NCBI GenBank assembly: GCA_032719365.1
Contig: CM064867.1
Span: 58,034,601 to 58,098,600, forward strand
Direction: 5' to 3'
DNA from: Prinsepia uniflora
Taxonomy: Eukaryota; Streptophyta; Magnoliopsida; Rosales; Rosaceae
Length of the DNA: 64,000 nt
Shown here: positions 31,501-43,295 of the stretch, piece by piece
Numbering within the stretch: the first letter of the stretch is position 1
Layout: every line of letters starts with the position of its first letter
The notes under the pieces: model-generated
What the model was told of the DNA's origin: nothing
The model's database searches: none
Seen by the model: the letters and a program-made list of their open reading frames with translations, nothing else
Made by a program: the position numbers and the translations under genes

Positions 31501-34412
31501 AGGTTTTGTGCGCTTTGCGTGAAGTTTGGCTTCCAGAGCCGGTGGTTTGTCGACTAGCGTGATGTGATGCTACTGTGGATGTGATGTCTCGACACGGAAT
31601 AGCCCGTTATCAACCTGGATATGCGAGTGATAGCTAGTGGCTTAGTTAGTGGCAAAAGTATGAGCGACTGGGTGATGCGTTGCCCGATGCGCGATTGGAT
31701 GTGTTATTTGCCGGCTTTGGGTTGGAAAGGATAGCATGTTTGACGGTGGATATGCTTGATAGTCGGTTAGCCTTTAGGGTCAGATGGAGTAGCGCCGATA
31801 GAGGGTCGGCTATGTGCTAGGGTGTTTCACCGGCTGGTGAGATACGATTGATGGTTGACTGGTTAGCATGTGGAGCTAGATAACAGCTTGTTGCGTTGGT
31901 GGTACACGTGGGCCGAGAAGGCCGGATGACGGTGGCTTGTAGGCCGGATGACTTTTGGGTGACCTTTTGGTTAGATTGGATTTGTACGGCTACGAGTAGA
32001 CGGATGCCTCGAGTGATGGGGTATAGTAACCTACTTTGAGGATTTGAGGGAATCACCCCTAGTGTTGGTAAGCGGGTGTGACGACCAGAGGGGAGGTTGT
32101 TGTGAGTTAATGGATGTCGTGGGTTTCGATAACCCGTATGATGAGGATAAGTTGAGGAACCCTGTTGTGAGGGATAGCTAGTCACTGTGAATACCTTGAT
32201 GAGAAACCCCGGAGTAAGTGCTTAGTTTGGAAGACCTGAGTTGGGGTTTGTGGTTAGTTGGTGGTGGTGGTTTGGGCCGATTTACTGCCAGATTGGATAT
32301 GGTGCTACAAGATGCAGCCGAGGTAGTGGGTTGCTGTTGGACGACTCTGGACGAGTCTAGTGAGACTGCGGCGTTGGTAGAACATTGAGTTGCTCAGAGT
32401 TGTGGATTACCGGGGATGTCAATTCCCCGACCCGAGCGTAGATAGATGGTTTTGGCTCGGTAAGAGCGTAGGTTCGGGATTAGTGTGTTGTGAGCCCAGA
32501 TTGGAACTGATATGCCACTAGCTAGGGTGCTTGTGCACGGTAGGATGGGCACCTTGTGAGCTGAGGTTGTGGCCAGGCATGAGATGCCGGTGTTTGGAAG
32601 ATGTGATGACCATGGGCAGGTCATGCTTCGGTACGAACGGTCAGGATACCATTAGTTTGATCAGAGTAGCGCAGCGGAAGCGCGGTGGACGTATGCTTCA
32701 TGTTCGATCGGGCTAGGTTTGTATGGTCGGGTTTGACCGTTTATGCGGTTGGTTTTAGTGGACTCCCCTGGATATGTTGGCATATGTCGGTAGATGCCGA
32801 GGTTGGCACTTGGTGATTGACGACTTCGAGGATTGTGACTGAGGAGTCTGAGGTGAGTGATCATTGATTGTGATCCCGAGAGTTGGTTACTCGTCTGTGA
32901 GTGGTGCTCGGGGTTGAACCTCGGGAAGGTTGGGATGCGATCATTAGAAGGAGTGATGATTAACAACCTTTGGGTGTGCGTAAACAGTGAGAATCAATAC
33001 GCGAGTTGATCGGTGATTTGGTTAGGTTACAGACACGTGGTTTTGATCCGTAAGAGGTGTGGACTTTTCTAAGTCCCGTAGAGAAGTTGATGTCCTGATA
33101 GTTAGGCCGGAGGTGGTATACTTGAGGATGAAGTTCCATGGTTGGAATCTCGGAAACAGGAGATGTTGTAGTTTAGACGAAGAGATGTGTGTTGATTCCG
33201 AGTTGGTGTTAGATGTCGAGTATGAGAGATGGATACTCTGGCGTCGCTTCGGGTGACTCATTAATGGCACTTTAGGAATTGTGACCCCCCTTGATCAGGG
33301 ACACATGTGGATGTGTTTAGGAGTAGAAAGAGGACTTAGTGACGCCATGTTTGGCATGTATCGCTAGTGTCATTGGTTTGTGTTAAGTTGGCTTAAGGTC
33401 GGATGACTTGCGATGTCATAGTGGTGGATTATTGTGTGTTTCGTTGAAGGATGATAGAAGGAAGAGGAGAAGCAGTGACAATAACGGATCATCGATATGA
33501 GGTTATTGAAGCGAACCCACAATCTTGATGTGCCCCAGACGTGTGGTGTTCTTGATCGAGTTGATTCAATGCGGTTATCTTGATGAATCGGCGTACGTTT
33601 GAGATGCTTGTTGGACTGAGCATATGGACTGGCTCAGAGTGATCTGACTGGTTGGTAAGAGTCAGTATTGTTGTGAGCGGGACGCTCAGAGCTACGAGTG
33701 GCTGGTGGGACTCTGACATTGAGATGTTTGATCACGGTTAAACAAGTTTATGATAGGGTCCAGTTATAGAGAGATAGTATGGAATGTGGATCGTGTTTCC
33801 ACAGGTTGACTGTGTTGGTGGTTAGTGGAACCACTGGAGAGATGATTGGTTGAATTAGGGGTATAGACGAGTACGTTGTGACCCCGGTAAGGTAGGCGTA
33901 GATTGCTGAAGGAAGTAGTATGGACCATTGTACGAATCTTGATGCATAGGCGTACCGAGGCCGGTAGATGCCCTCTTGTGAATGGGTGTACTTGAGAGTT
34001 GTGTCTGCTGACGGCAGACTCGCATGATATACTGAGACGTTGGTACGAGGTACGCTCGACTCGAGAAGGAGTCGGAAGTGTTGAAACTGGAAGCAGTGGT
34101 GTTGTGGCGTACCTAGTGTTGGTTGAACCGTGAGTGTCGGCTAGTGTGACGTTAAAGGTACCTTGGGTACGAGTTGGAAATGTGTGGACCCCGATGAGAA
34201 GGGCATGATTCGCCAGATGTACTGAACCTTGATAGATAGTTCACTAGGCCAAGTTGGGGTGAAAGTTTGTCATTGTCAGGATAAGTGGGATTGGCAGGTG
34301 CTGGACACTGGGTAGGAGACCCAGGTGTGAGATCAGTTGGATTTTCCCCGAGTTAGTTACGGAAGTACGAGATGTAGAATTTCGGGGATGAAATTCTTTA
34401 AGGGGAGAAGAT
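31501..34412 (+). mobile_element. Non-coding interior of the plus-strand group A element
   Basis: About 2.9 kb with no gag or pol motif in any frame. It is G-rich on this strand and related to the complement of the 8.9-kb element's interior. It ends in the PPT TTAAGGGGAGAAGAT (34398-34412), preceded by the palindrome variant AATTTCGGGGATGAAATT. Confidence 0.8.
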
Positions 34413-36307
34413 TGTAACAACTCTTCCCTGAAATCAGGATTAGATTAGTGATTAATGACGGATTAGTGAAGTTAATCGATAATTAGTCGGCTGATTTCGG
34501 ACGGACTGTGCGAAATGACGATTTTACCCTTAGAATGGGCAAAAATGTTGACTTTTTGTTCGGCTGGTCAACCGGACTTTGACCAATGACTGTGACGTAG
34601 TTCGAGACGTCACGAGTTCATAGACAGGTGGCACGTCCGATTCCGGCATCTAAGGAGGAAGTTATGACGTTCGGAAGTTTGAGGGTATTTTGGTAATTTG
34701 GTTGAAATAGGGCAAATGGTTGACTTTTTAGATGACAAGTTATTTTCACATAATTTGAGGACCGTTAGGTAGGTCTTGATCCACTGAGTATAATGACAGG
34801 TGGCACAATATCATTGGACGTCGGCTAGTTTGAGTTTTTGTCTAAATGCCTAATGGGCAAAATGGTAATTTTGGAAAGGAGGGGCAATTTGGTCATTTGG
34901 ATTCATTAGGATTTGTGCCCAGTGTCAAGTGGACACTTGGGTGCCTTGGAATGGTGGTTTAATGAGATTGGGACACTTGTCCCATCTCTAGAGGGCTGGG
35001 GAACCTTTCTCAGCCGACTTAATCAGTTTTAAAAATGGGGAGTTTTGTTTGCACGGTTTGGCAGTGAGAGAAAAAAGAGCAGGGAAAATAACCCAGATAA
35101 ACCCTGTGATCTTCATTAGTTGTGAGTGTTATGTGAAGGGAAGTGGAGTGTTCAGATGAGACACGAGTGGTGGTGCCACCGTTGTGGATGGTGGCCGTGG
35201 ATTTTGGGAGGAACAAAGAAACTGAGTGCGAGGAAAACCCGAAGGACCATGGAATTCCAATACCTTCAAACATGATCCTTTTCTATTGGTTTGTTCTTCA
35301 AAAATGCTAAGCGTGATGAGGTGAAACTGGTGGTGGCCATAGCAGAGGGCGACGGTGGAGGTAAGTTCATTTTCTCGAGAAGCTTAGTTTGAAATCGATT
35401 ATGGTAAGTTGAGAGTTAATGGCTATTCGGAGGTTGTGACGATTGGAAGGTGTTTCTAGGGGTTCCAGGAAGTGTTGGTAGCAGAAACAAGGAAGGAGGT
35501 GGCCTGAGTCTCGAAGACAGGGAGGAGGAAAATTCGAAATCGTACTTTGATTTTGGAAGGTAAGAAACACGCTTTAAGTTCATGGTTTTCTTAGTTAGAT
35601 CGATTAGGCTGAAGAGGACGAAGCTATGAGGATTAAAACGAATGAAAAAGATGGAAAAGTGGTGGAAAACCGCCTGCGTGCGATTCGGTTGAACCGGGCC
35701 GGTTCGAACTGGTTCAGACCGGATTGAACTGAGGTTGAAGATGACACTGTAGTAGAGTGTGAGGCCCACGCGTATCCCTTTTGGGCGGCGCGTGTGGGCG
35801 CATGACACCGATTTTACGGATGGTTCCGACACGACTTTTTAAGTATTCGATGTAACGAACATTTTGGCACTAGTTTCGTGTCGATCGGATATCGTCTCGA
35901 TATGTTTCGAGATGTCCAAATGTTTTAAGGCTCAGTTAAAATAGTTAAAATTTCGAGAAAATTACGGGGCTTTAGTATAAACTTTATGAAGTAGTTAGTG
36001 ACTTTATTATGGGATTTGGACAGGTTCGGGAAAGCTGGTGATAGCGGATTTGCCGGGAACGGTATAAGTGCGAGCGTATCGAGGCAGCGACGTAAACGGT
36101 CTGTGAGTGGACTTTGCTTTCGAGATAATGACGTATTTGCACGTTTTACGAGTTTCAGATTTATGTTGAGATATGACCATGGCTTTGATGATTTGATTTT
36201 GGGATTTGAAATATGATTTGATTTCAATGATTTATGACGGATTTTGGAAAGTGATTTCGGGTTTGAAGCCTTGTTCATGTGATTTCGATAAACGAGATTT
36301 CGATTTT
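34413..36307 (+). mobile_element. 3' LTR of the plus-strand element, truncated
   Basis: It begins TGTAACAACTCTTCCC and follows 28558 onward. It lacks exactly the bases matching 30262-30361 and then stops at 36307, losing the hairpin array and the U5 end. The donor-side motif CTGTGAGTGGAC is at 36101-36112. It has visibly more differences from its partner LTR than the pair in the 8.9-kb element, so this is an older insertion. Confidence 0.85.
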
Positions 36308-37810
36308 AGTCGATATCAACGATTTTCCCCTTAATCGGTCGATAGTCACCGAAAACCAAACGAAAAATTCAAATCGAAAAAAATGAGATCTGTGCCGTGA
36401 ATGAAGATGAACATAAAAGGGAATGATTCAATCCTACAAATTACAATTATTCAAACCTACAAAGGCTACAATCAATTATTCAAGTTCGTTCAAGGGTGAA
36501 AAAGAAATTGGGGCAAACCTCCCTCGACCGACCTCGAAGCACAACTGTAGTCCTTCATCCTCTAATCTTCCATCGACGACTGAACCGCACGAAACACAGC
36601 ACCCATCGACCCTCAACGACGGCTCCTCCTCGACCCTCGGCCGAAAACACGTCCCCTCGACCCTTCACTTCTCTCAACCTCCTCTGCGACCCTCGACAAC
36701 GACGGCTCCACCCCACCTGCTAGTCGTCTCTACTCTCCCATACTCCACCCCGCCTCACCGTCGCACCCACAAGACAGAGCTCTGGAGAAAATTCCAGACG
36801 ACTCTCTGTAGGCTTCCACACCCAAAGAGAAAGAAGTGATATCGATCGATCTCTCTGAAACCCAAACCGGTTTTGTTTTTAAGCAACAAGTGAAAACGCT
36901 GCGTTTTCACTTTAATCTTTACCTTCTTTTTTTTGTCAAATCCCATTTTTTGTTTTCCCTTTTTAATTTCCTATTAAACCTTTTTGTTTACAATTTTAAA
37001 TAATAAGTAAAATATATTTTAGTAATTTATGTTTTACAATTTCAAATAATAAGTCAAATATATTTTAGTAATTTATGTTTTATTTTAAACTATATATTAA
37101 TTTAGAACATATGTTTAATTTAGAATACATGTTTAATGTGAAAAATGGCTTAACTCACATATTTAGAATATATGTTAATATGTTTTAATTTAGAATATAT
37201 GTTTCAATTTAGAACATATATTTTAATTTAAAATATATGTTTAATCTAAAAATTGACTCCTTTTGTATATTTGGTAATATATGTTTTAATTTAGGAATAT
37301 AAGTTTTAATTGAAAAAATTTAAATAACGTGATTATAATTTAGCAGTCTTAGTATTATTTTTAATTTATTATTATTTGTATTATTATTATTATTATTTGT
37401 CATTATCAAATTCTAATTATTTTTCATGTAACTTAGATTTCGTAATATGGCTAGTGAAAGTATTTTTAGTGCAACATTATCAATAAAATTATGTTTTCTT
37501 TTAAGTTTATCTTTAAGGTTGTATACTGTTAGTTATCATCAGACTTATATTCTATCATATGATTCATTATATATTTATTATATTGAAGTCATTCTATAGT
37601 TTTATTAGTCCTATATAACCATCAATTGGTACTTAAGTTTTTCCCAAAGTTTCATTCACAATGTCCAATTTTTAGACCGAATTTCCGTCATTTTTGTTGA
37701 CCGTAAACGATATCGATATCGATATCGATACCGATATTTAGGGCGAGATATCCGTAAATTTGACTAGCGATATATTCGTCGATATCAATATTTTCCTCCT
37801 TAAGTATTAT
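36308..37810. other. Unclassified AT-rich block between short direct repeats
   Basis: GTCGATATCAACGATTTTCC near 36309 and GTCGATATCAATATTTTCCT near 37778 are similar in the same orientation and bracket this block. A GC-richer 400-bp zone (36490-36880) carries the 138-codon open frame at 36423-36839, rich in Pro, Ser and Thr. I do not recognise it and think it non-coding. The rest is AT-rich with repeated TTTAATTTAGAATATATG words. A CGATAT run lies at 37708-37731. It may be a small DNA transposon. Confidence 0.35.
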
Positions 37811-37833
37811 ACTCTGGTTATACTTGGAGGGGA

Positions 37834-37836
<3 letters not shown>

Positions 37837-37876
<40 letters not shown>
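37837..37876. repeat. GA microsatellite
   Basis: An almost pure GA run of about 40 bases, interrupted by one extra A. Confidence 0.9.
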
Positions 37877-37879
<3 letters not shown>

Positions 37880-38109
37880 GGCCTCCTGACCGGATGACTG
37901 TTTTTCCGTTTTATAAGACATGTTTGCCCAGTAGAAATTCTCTTGTTAGAATATCTGGGATGCTATTGTCACTTCCTTTTAAATATTCTTTTTCGAAATC
38001 AAATATTCTTAAAACTGCTTGCTAACGTGCAAAAATATGTTTTAGTGCAATATTTTGAATTTTCTAAAACTTGCTTTGCACTTTTTCACTCTACCCTAAT
38101 TAAAAGAAA

Positions 38110-38726
38110 ATTATGCCAATTCATTTTGAAATTTTGAGACGCATAATAGTATTGATAAAATAGTACTGTAATTGATTTGTGTATGATTAAAACACCTGTG
38201 TTCTGAATAGTAAAAATTCATTTCTAGTGTCGTGGCCAGGCTTATTTTTGGTGGAGGAATTTTTACTTTCCTTAACCCTTCACGTGTTATGACCTTTTTC
38301 AAATTTTTTAAAGATAATATTTTTAGTTATAGGCTTTCTTTCTTAGTGATTACTTCTGATAAAAGGTCTTCACTTTCTTCTTGCTTAGTAACGACGCTAA
38401 TTGTTTTACTGCAGCTATATCTGCACCCTATATTAATATCTGGAGAGCTAGATTGTTCACTAATGAAGGAAGTTTCACTATTAGTGTATGTTACTGAGAC
38501 ATCATAATCATCACTATTACTTGAATCAGTATTTCTTAATTCTAAAACTCACATTAACTATTCTTTCTCTTCTTCTGCAATGTTTAATTTTTTAATGGTT
38601 TTCTTTACTAGGCATTTATTAGTATAATGACCAAATATATTATATCTGTAGCATTTCATTTTACTCTTGTCTATATGGTCCCTTTTTTTATTTCAATTCT
38701 GCTAACTGGGCTTATTTTTTTCATAA
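38110..38726 (-). pseudogene. Caulimovirid-like coat-protein C-terminal fragment (endogenous pararetrovirus)
   Basis: Minus-strand codons show a zinc-knuckle-like CYRYNIFGHYTNKC with its second Cys changed to Tyr. A Lys-rich stretch, an acidic Ser/Asp-rich tail and a KTISVVTKQEE-type segment follow. This order resembles the end of the coat-protein region of plant pararetroviruses integrated in many genomes. There are stop codons, and no reverse transcriptase or movement-protein region is nearby. A copia gag is the main alternative, but the acidic tail fits that less well. The fragment is inert. Confidence 0.45.
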
Positions 38727-39250
38727 TTTTTTTTTTCTGGTGATGAAAACGGAAATCGGCCACAAAGCAGCAAACTACATAACAGCGATCTCATGGAGCT
38801 AACCTATATCTGATTGTAATCCGTAGAAACAACCAACTCCGCAAGAGGGTGGGAGAAAGTAACGACCCCCAGGACCTCCACTATGCCCTACGCTAGGTAT
38901 ATGTCATCAGCATAATTACATTCTCGATAGATATGGTGTAACTCACAACGCTAGCTCCAACATAACAGCTCCTCGCTACTGTGCAGCAGTGACGCCAAGG
39001 GGTGGCGCTCTCCACGCTAAGTGCAAACCATGGAAAATGCCCCAGAGTTCGGCTGAGAGGACCTCACCCACACCCAGATTAATTGCAAATCCGGAAAACC
39101 ACATGCCCTCGATCACTCCTCCAGTCACAACGTACGGTTCCACAATCCCCCTGCCTCGAGCCATCAATGTTGATCTTCATCATCCAACTACCAGGTTTCT
39201 TCCACGCAAGCGACACCAAATGACGAGTAAGCTTAGCATCGTTCTGAGAA
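38727..39250 (-). pseudogene. LINE RNase H-like 3' end with poly(A)
   Basis: On the minus strand LVSLAWKKPGSWMMKINIDG precedes a frame change and then EVLSAELWGIFHGLHLAWR. This is the RNase H-like domain found at the C terminus of plant LINE ORF2. A 10-T run at 38727-38736 is the complement of a poly(A) tail. The copy lacks reverse transcriptase and endonuclease, as expected for a 5'-truncated LINE. It appears to be inserted next to or into the pararetrovirus-like fragment. Confidence 0.65.
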
Positions 39251-39600
39251 TTCGCCTCCCTTTACTCAGCAGCACAGGCCACCACCACCTGATGTGGATT
39301 ACCCGGGAAATGGAAGTTGCTATCAAAAATTTGTTTGCTTCTCCATATCTAAAGGAGCCAGCAGAAGACAAGGCCAAGCAATACCATACTGAAGCCCCAC
39401 AAATCTATCCCTTAGTCTCCCACAATTTCTCTGCTGGTTTTCAGATGAATGCGCACGGAGATGAGTCGGAATGCTTGAGCTCAATGGCACAGGTTTTCTC
39501 CTTCACTTGAGGTAACAACTCGTTTCTTTCCTCTTAGCTGAAAATCGATTGGTTAGGATAGATTTAGGGCTGTATGCATAGAACTAGAACTCTTCCTAGG
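39251..39600. other. Unassigned 350 bp
   Basis: I see no convincing domain. The 173-codon plus-strand frame at 38989-39510 runs antisense to the LINE piece and is most likely a chance frame. Confidence 0.35.
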
Positions 39601-39956
39601 TGTTTTTAAAATGCTCAATGAACAATTTTCTGTATTTCTCTTGTCCTCACACCATTTAGAGAGAGAGTCACAGCACTCTAGGTGTTTGTTAAAATGCTTA
39701 TGAATTACATTATATTCACTCATACACATCTGTGGAAATGGTCAAGGAGAGTATGACATCATCACACACACACACACACACACACTCTTCGTGCTTTCTT
39801 GCTCTCTAAGTCACTCACACCTCACTCACACTTTAGTAACAAACTCACAGCTGTCACTAACAGATTAATACAGGTGTCCTTGAGACATTTAGAGATTTTG
39901 ATCAGCTGCATTGCAACATGATCAAGGTTACTCTAGTGACAGCTTATATTGCAACA
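39601..39956 (-). mobile_element. Copia 3' LTR (approximate left end)
   Basis: Its right edge is clear: the complement reads AGAAAGGAG (PPT) followed by TGTTGCAATATAAGCTG as the LTR start. The left edge at TGTTTTTAAAATGC is a guess. A related word, CTAGGTGTTTGTTAAAATGC, recurs 80 bases inside. A CA microsatellite is at 39762-39784. No matching 5' LTR is found beyond 43885. Confidence 0.55.
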
Positions 39957-39969
39957 CTCCTTTCTAAGA

Positions 39970-40470
39970 TGCACACTGGTTCAACTCCTAGGAGAGCCTG
40001 TAGGTAGTTGAACCTGACCTTAGGAAGAGCCTTTGCGAAGATGTCAGCAATCTGATCCTCAGTTTACAGTATTGCAATAGGATCTCACCATCCTGAATAA
40101 CATCCCTGATGTAATGAACCTGCCTGCTGATGTGTTTAGTCCTGTTATGAAATATAGGATTTTTAGCCATTGTTATGGCAGACATATTGTCACAGTTAAG
40201 AGCAGTAGGCTTTAGCTGTTCTTCTCCAAAATTCTGCACTACAAACCTGAGCCATACATCCTATGTTGTGGCCTCTACTGCACTTGCATACTCTGCCTCT
40301 ACAGTTGAAAGTGCTACACTGCTTTGTTTGAATGCGGCCCATAAGAATATCCCACTACCAAAGGTAAAAGCATAACCTGATGTGCTTTTGATATCATTCT
40401 CTGAACCTCCCCAATCACTGTCACATTAGCCAATTAGGATTGCTGCCTTACTCTTCTTGTACTTTATGCC
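39970..40470 (-). pseudogene. Copia RNase H domain
   Basis: Minus-strand pieces are SDWGGSENDIKSTSGYAF, SVALSTVEAEYASAVEAT, NCDNMSAITMAKNPIFHNRT and KHISRQVHYIRDVI. They are the ordered RNase H landmarks of Ty1/copia (D, E and D positions visible). A stop replaces the usual Tyr before CDSDWGG, and the last part is frame-shifted. Confidence 0.9.
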
Positions 40471-40632
40471 ATAATCCAGACTCCCTTGAATATATCTTAG
40501 TACCCTCCTAGCTGTTCCAAGATGCTTCTTGGTAGGATTATGCATATATCTAGACAGTAGACAAGTAGAATACATGACATCTAGCCTTGTGGCAGTCAAA
40601 TACAGCAGACTACCTACAATTTTTCTATAGAG

Positions 40633-41430
40633 TTATTCATCAGCAGCTTCACTGCTATCATCCTTCCGCAACTTCTCATTTGTAGCTAGGGGAATACTAA
40701 CAGCTTTACACCTCTTAATTCCAAACTTCTCTAATAAGGTAGCAGCATACTTCCTTTGATTAATGAAAATCCCAGTGCTAGATTGAGTAACACCCATGCT
40801 AAGGAAATGATGAAGCAAACCTAGGTCTGTCATCTCATACTTCCTCATCATGTCTTGCTTGAATTCTTCCATGATTGACACATTATCCCCTGTGTAGATG
40901 ATATCATCCACATAGATTGAGACAATCAAGGTCCCTTCATCTTTTCTAGCCTTCAAGTTAAGGGTAGCTTCGCTTGAACTTCTTAGAAAACCACAACTCA
41001 GGAGATAACAATCAATCTCACCATACTAGGCTCTAGGTGCCTGTTTCAAACCATAGAGAGCTTTCTTCAGCTTATAGACCTTGCCCACTTGTCCTTGTCT
41101 TTCAAAACCCTCTGGTTGGTCTACATAAACTTCCTCCTCTAAGACTCCATTTAGGAATGCAGATTTCACATCTAGCTGAAACAACCCTCCATTCCTTTTG
41201 TGCAGCTAGAGCAATCAAAGCCCTAATTGTGTCTAACCTTGTCACTCGTGCAAAGATTTCATTGAAATCAATTCTAGGTTTCTGTGCATACCCCTTTTGC
41301 AACCAATCTGCATTTAAATTTCTGAACTGAGCCATCTAGATTCAGCTTAGTCTTGTAGATTCACTTTACCCTAATAACTCGTTTCTCAGCTCGCCTTTTT
41401 ACTAGCTCTAGGTTTCATTCTTTTCAATCA
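40633..41430 (-). pseudogene. Copia reverse transcriptase
   Basis: The N-terminal landmarks KTKLNLDGSVQKFKCRLVAK and IDFNEIFARVTRLDTIRAL are followed, after frameshifts, by FLNGVLEEEVYVDQPEGFE. Then comes LIVSIYVDDIIYTG, the catalytic YVDD box, and MTDLGLLHHFLSMGV. The order after integrase is diagnostic of Ty1/copia. Frameshifts near 41180 and 40980 inactivate it. Confidence 0.92.
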
Positions 41431-41455
41431 TCTCTATTTTTGCTTCCATAGCTTT

Positions 41456-42750
41456 CTACCAAGCCTTGTCCTTCACTACTTCTTGAAATGATTCTGGTTC
41501 CACAATTGCAACATGCCATATAGCATAAATGTCACTCAAACTCCTTATCTTGACTGGAGTTGAGCCAAATCCTGAATCTGACTCTTCACCTGTATTGACT
41601 GAAGTATCTTGTTGAGTCTGTTTTGGTTCAGTTGGTTCACAGTCCTCTGCACATGTTTCAGTGTCAGCCTCAGAAAGACATGTAACATTAACATCCATAT
41701 TTGTCTCCCAGTTCCATACTGCACTCTCTTTGAAGGTCACTGTTCTAGAAACCACAATTTTCTTGGATTCTAGACAATAAATCCTATATCCCTTTTCACA
41801 GCTACCATATCCAACAAAAGTTCCCTTGATAGTAGATGAGTCTAACTTCTACCTTAGTTTATTAGGAACATGATAAAAGCTGATAGAACCAAAAAATCTT
41901 AGATGATTGACTCCTAGTATTCTTCCACTATACACCTTAAATGGTGTTTTCTTGTCACGACCCAACCTTTTCCAATAGGATATTTTCTGTTTTGGGCCCA
42001 GTCCTCACAGTTTTGTTCTCGGGAGCTCACGTGCAACTTTCTAATGGGTCACCCATCCTGGGATTGCACCAGCCCCTACTCGCTTAACTTTGGAGTTCCC
42101 AAGGAATCCAAAGCCAGTGAGCTCTCAAAAGGCCTCCTGTTCGATAGATGCGCACCCACACATATAAGGCGCATCCCCTACGTCCCCCGGGCGATGTGGG
42201 ATTGCTAACCATACCCCCAAGGCAAGGGTCCTTACAATCCGCCCCTGACAATATCATGTTGGAGAAGGTCGGGTCGCGATATTTCTTCTTTATAACCTTG
42301 GTAGGACACCTATTGAGTAGATAAACAGCAGTGTTCACTGCTTCACTCCAGAACATATAAGGCATCTTCTTGTCATGAAGCATAACTTTAGCCATTTCCA
42401 CAATAGCCATGTTCTTTCTCTCTACAACACCCTTCTATTGTGGAGAGTAGGAAACAATGAGTTGCCTTTGAATTCCCATTTCTACACAATAGCCTAGGAA
42501 TTCCAAGGAGGTAAACTCCCCACATCTGTCACTTCTTATCCTTTTGATCTTCAATCCTGTTTGAAGTTCAACCATAGCTTTGAATTTTTTGAATGCATTG
42601 AATACTCCAGATTTATGCCTAAGAAGCTAAACCGAGCACATCCTTGAGTAATCATCAATAAAAGTGAGAAAATACTTATTCCCACTTAGTGTCTCAGTGT
42701 GCATTGGACCACAGACGTCAGTGTGTATTAACTCCAGTAGCTGTGTTGAT
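41456..42750 (-). pseudogene. Copia integrase, interrupted by a Cassandra-type insertion
   Basis: Minus-strand landmarks are IKRIRSDRCGEF (second Asp), a stop, then KGVVERKNMAIVEMAKVMLH with the catalytic Glu kept, and FWSEAVNTAVYLLNRCPTKV. The 41953-42281 insertion splits what follows. The spacer toward reverse transcriptase (41456-41755) is acidic and Ser/Thr-rich, as is usual for copia. Confidence 0.9.
41953..42281 (-). mobile_element. Cassandra-type insertion with inverted U5 ends
   Basis: The LTR runs 41953-42236 (TGTCACGACCC to GTCCTTACA, minus orientation). 5S-like boxes lie in complement at 42048-42059 (GATGGGTGACC) and 42081-42090 (AAGTTAAGCG). After the PPT complement, 42246-42281 is an inverted copy of the U5 end, about 33 bp with about seven mismatches, mostly transitions. 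TTTCT at 41948-41952 and 42282-42286 is a 5-bp TSD. The host site is the copia integrase. Confidence 0.8.
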
Positions 42751-43060
42751 CTCTAAGCTTCTTTCTCAAAAGTTTCAAAATGCTGCTTTCCAACAATGCA
42801 ACCTTCACAACACTTTTCTTTGTTAGACAGTCTAGGCAGCCCAATCACCATATCATTAGTGACTAGTGAAGACAAATTGGAATCATTTAACCAGGAGCTT
42901 CCTTCCTCAATTGCAGCCATTGCCATTGGAAAGACTTGTTGAAAGGATAAAGGAAAACACCTATTACAAGTCATAGCAACACTTTCCATCTCTTGTCCCT
43001 GATCATAGATAGTTTTTTTCCTGCCTTCAAACACTAAAGTACAGCCATGTTCCACCATCT
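42751..43060 (-). pseudogene. Copia GAG-pre-integrase region
   Basis: An open frame includes MVEHGCTLVFEGRKKTIYD, VTNDMVIGLPRLSNKEKCC and CEGCIVGKQHFETF. The CxxC...GKQH pattern is the zinc-binding module before copia integrase. The usual HxxxxH part (LWHLRLGH in relatives) is badly changed. Confidence 0.85.
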
Positions 43061-43295
43061 ATCCAACACTTAACAGATTCTCATCCAGTCCACGCACCAA
43101 CATTACCTCTTTAATCAACATGTCACCATTCTGATTCCCGATAACCAAAGAACCTTTACCTTTGGCTTCTACCAACCCTCATGTTCCCATTTTTACTCTA
43201 CACTTTAAAGTTCTATCCAAATCAATCAGTGCTGACTCTTGTGAAGTCATATGATTACTGCATCCACTATCTAGATACCATGTATCAGCATCCTT
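43061..43295 (-). pseudogene. Copia protease
   Basis: The minus strand reads WYLDSGCSNHMTSQESALI near 43220-43285. DSGCSNHM is the active-site signature of copia aspartic proteases. Later codons contain stops. Confidence 0.85.

Noticed and set aside
36423..36839. 138-codon Pro/Ser/Thr-rich frame
   Set aside because: Low complexity, no domain and no supporting start context. A second overlapping frame looks similar, so it is likely a composition effect.
38989..39510. 173-codon plus-strand frame
   Set aside because: Runs antisense to the LINE RNase H-like codons, which explain the region better.
42048..42090. Functional 5S rRNA gene
   Set aside because: Only boxes and part of the body match 5S rRNA, embedded in a TRIM LTR. 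The full gene is not present.
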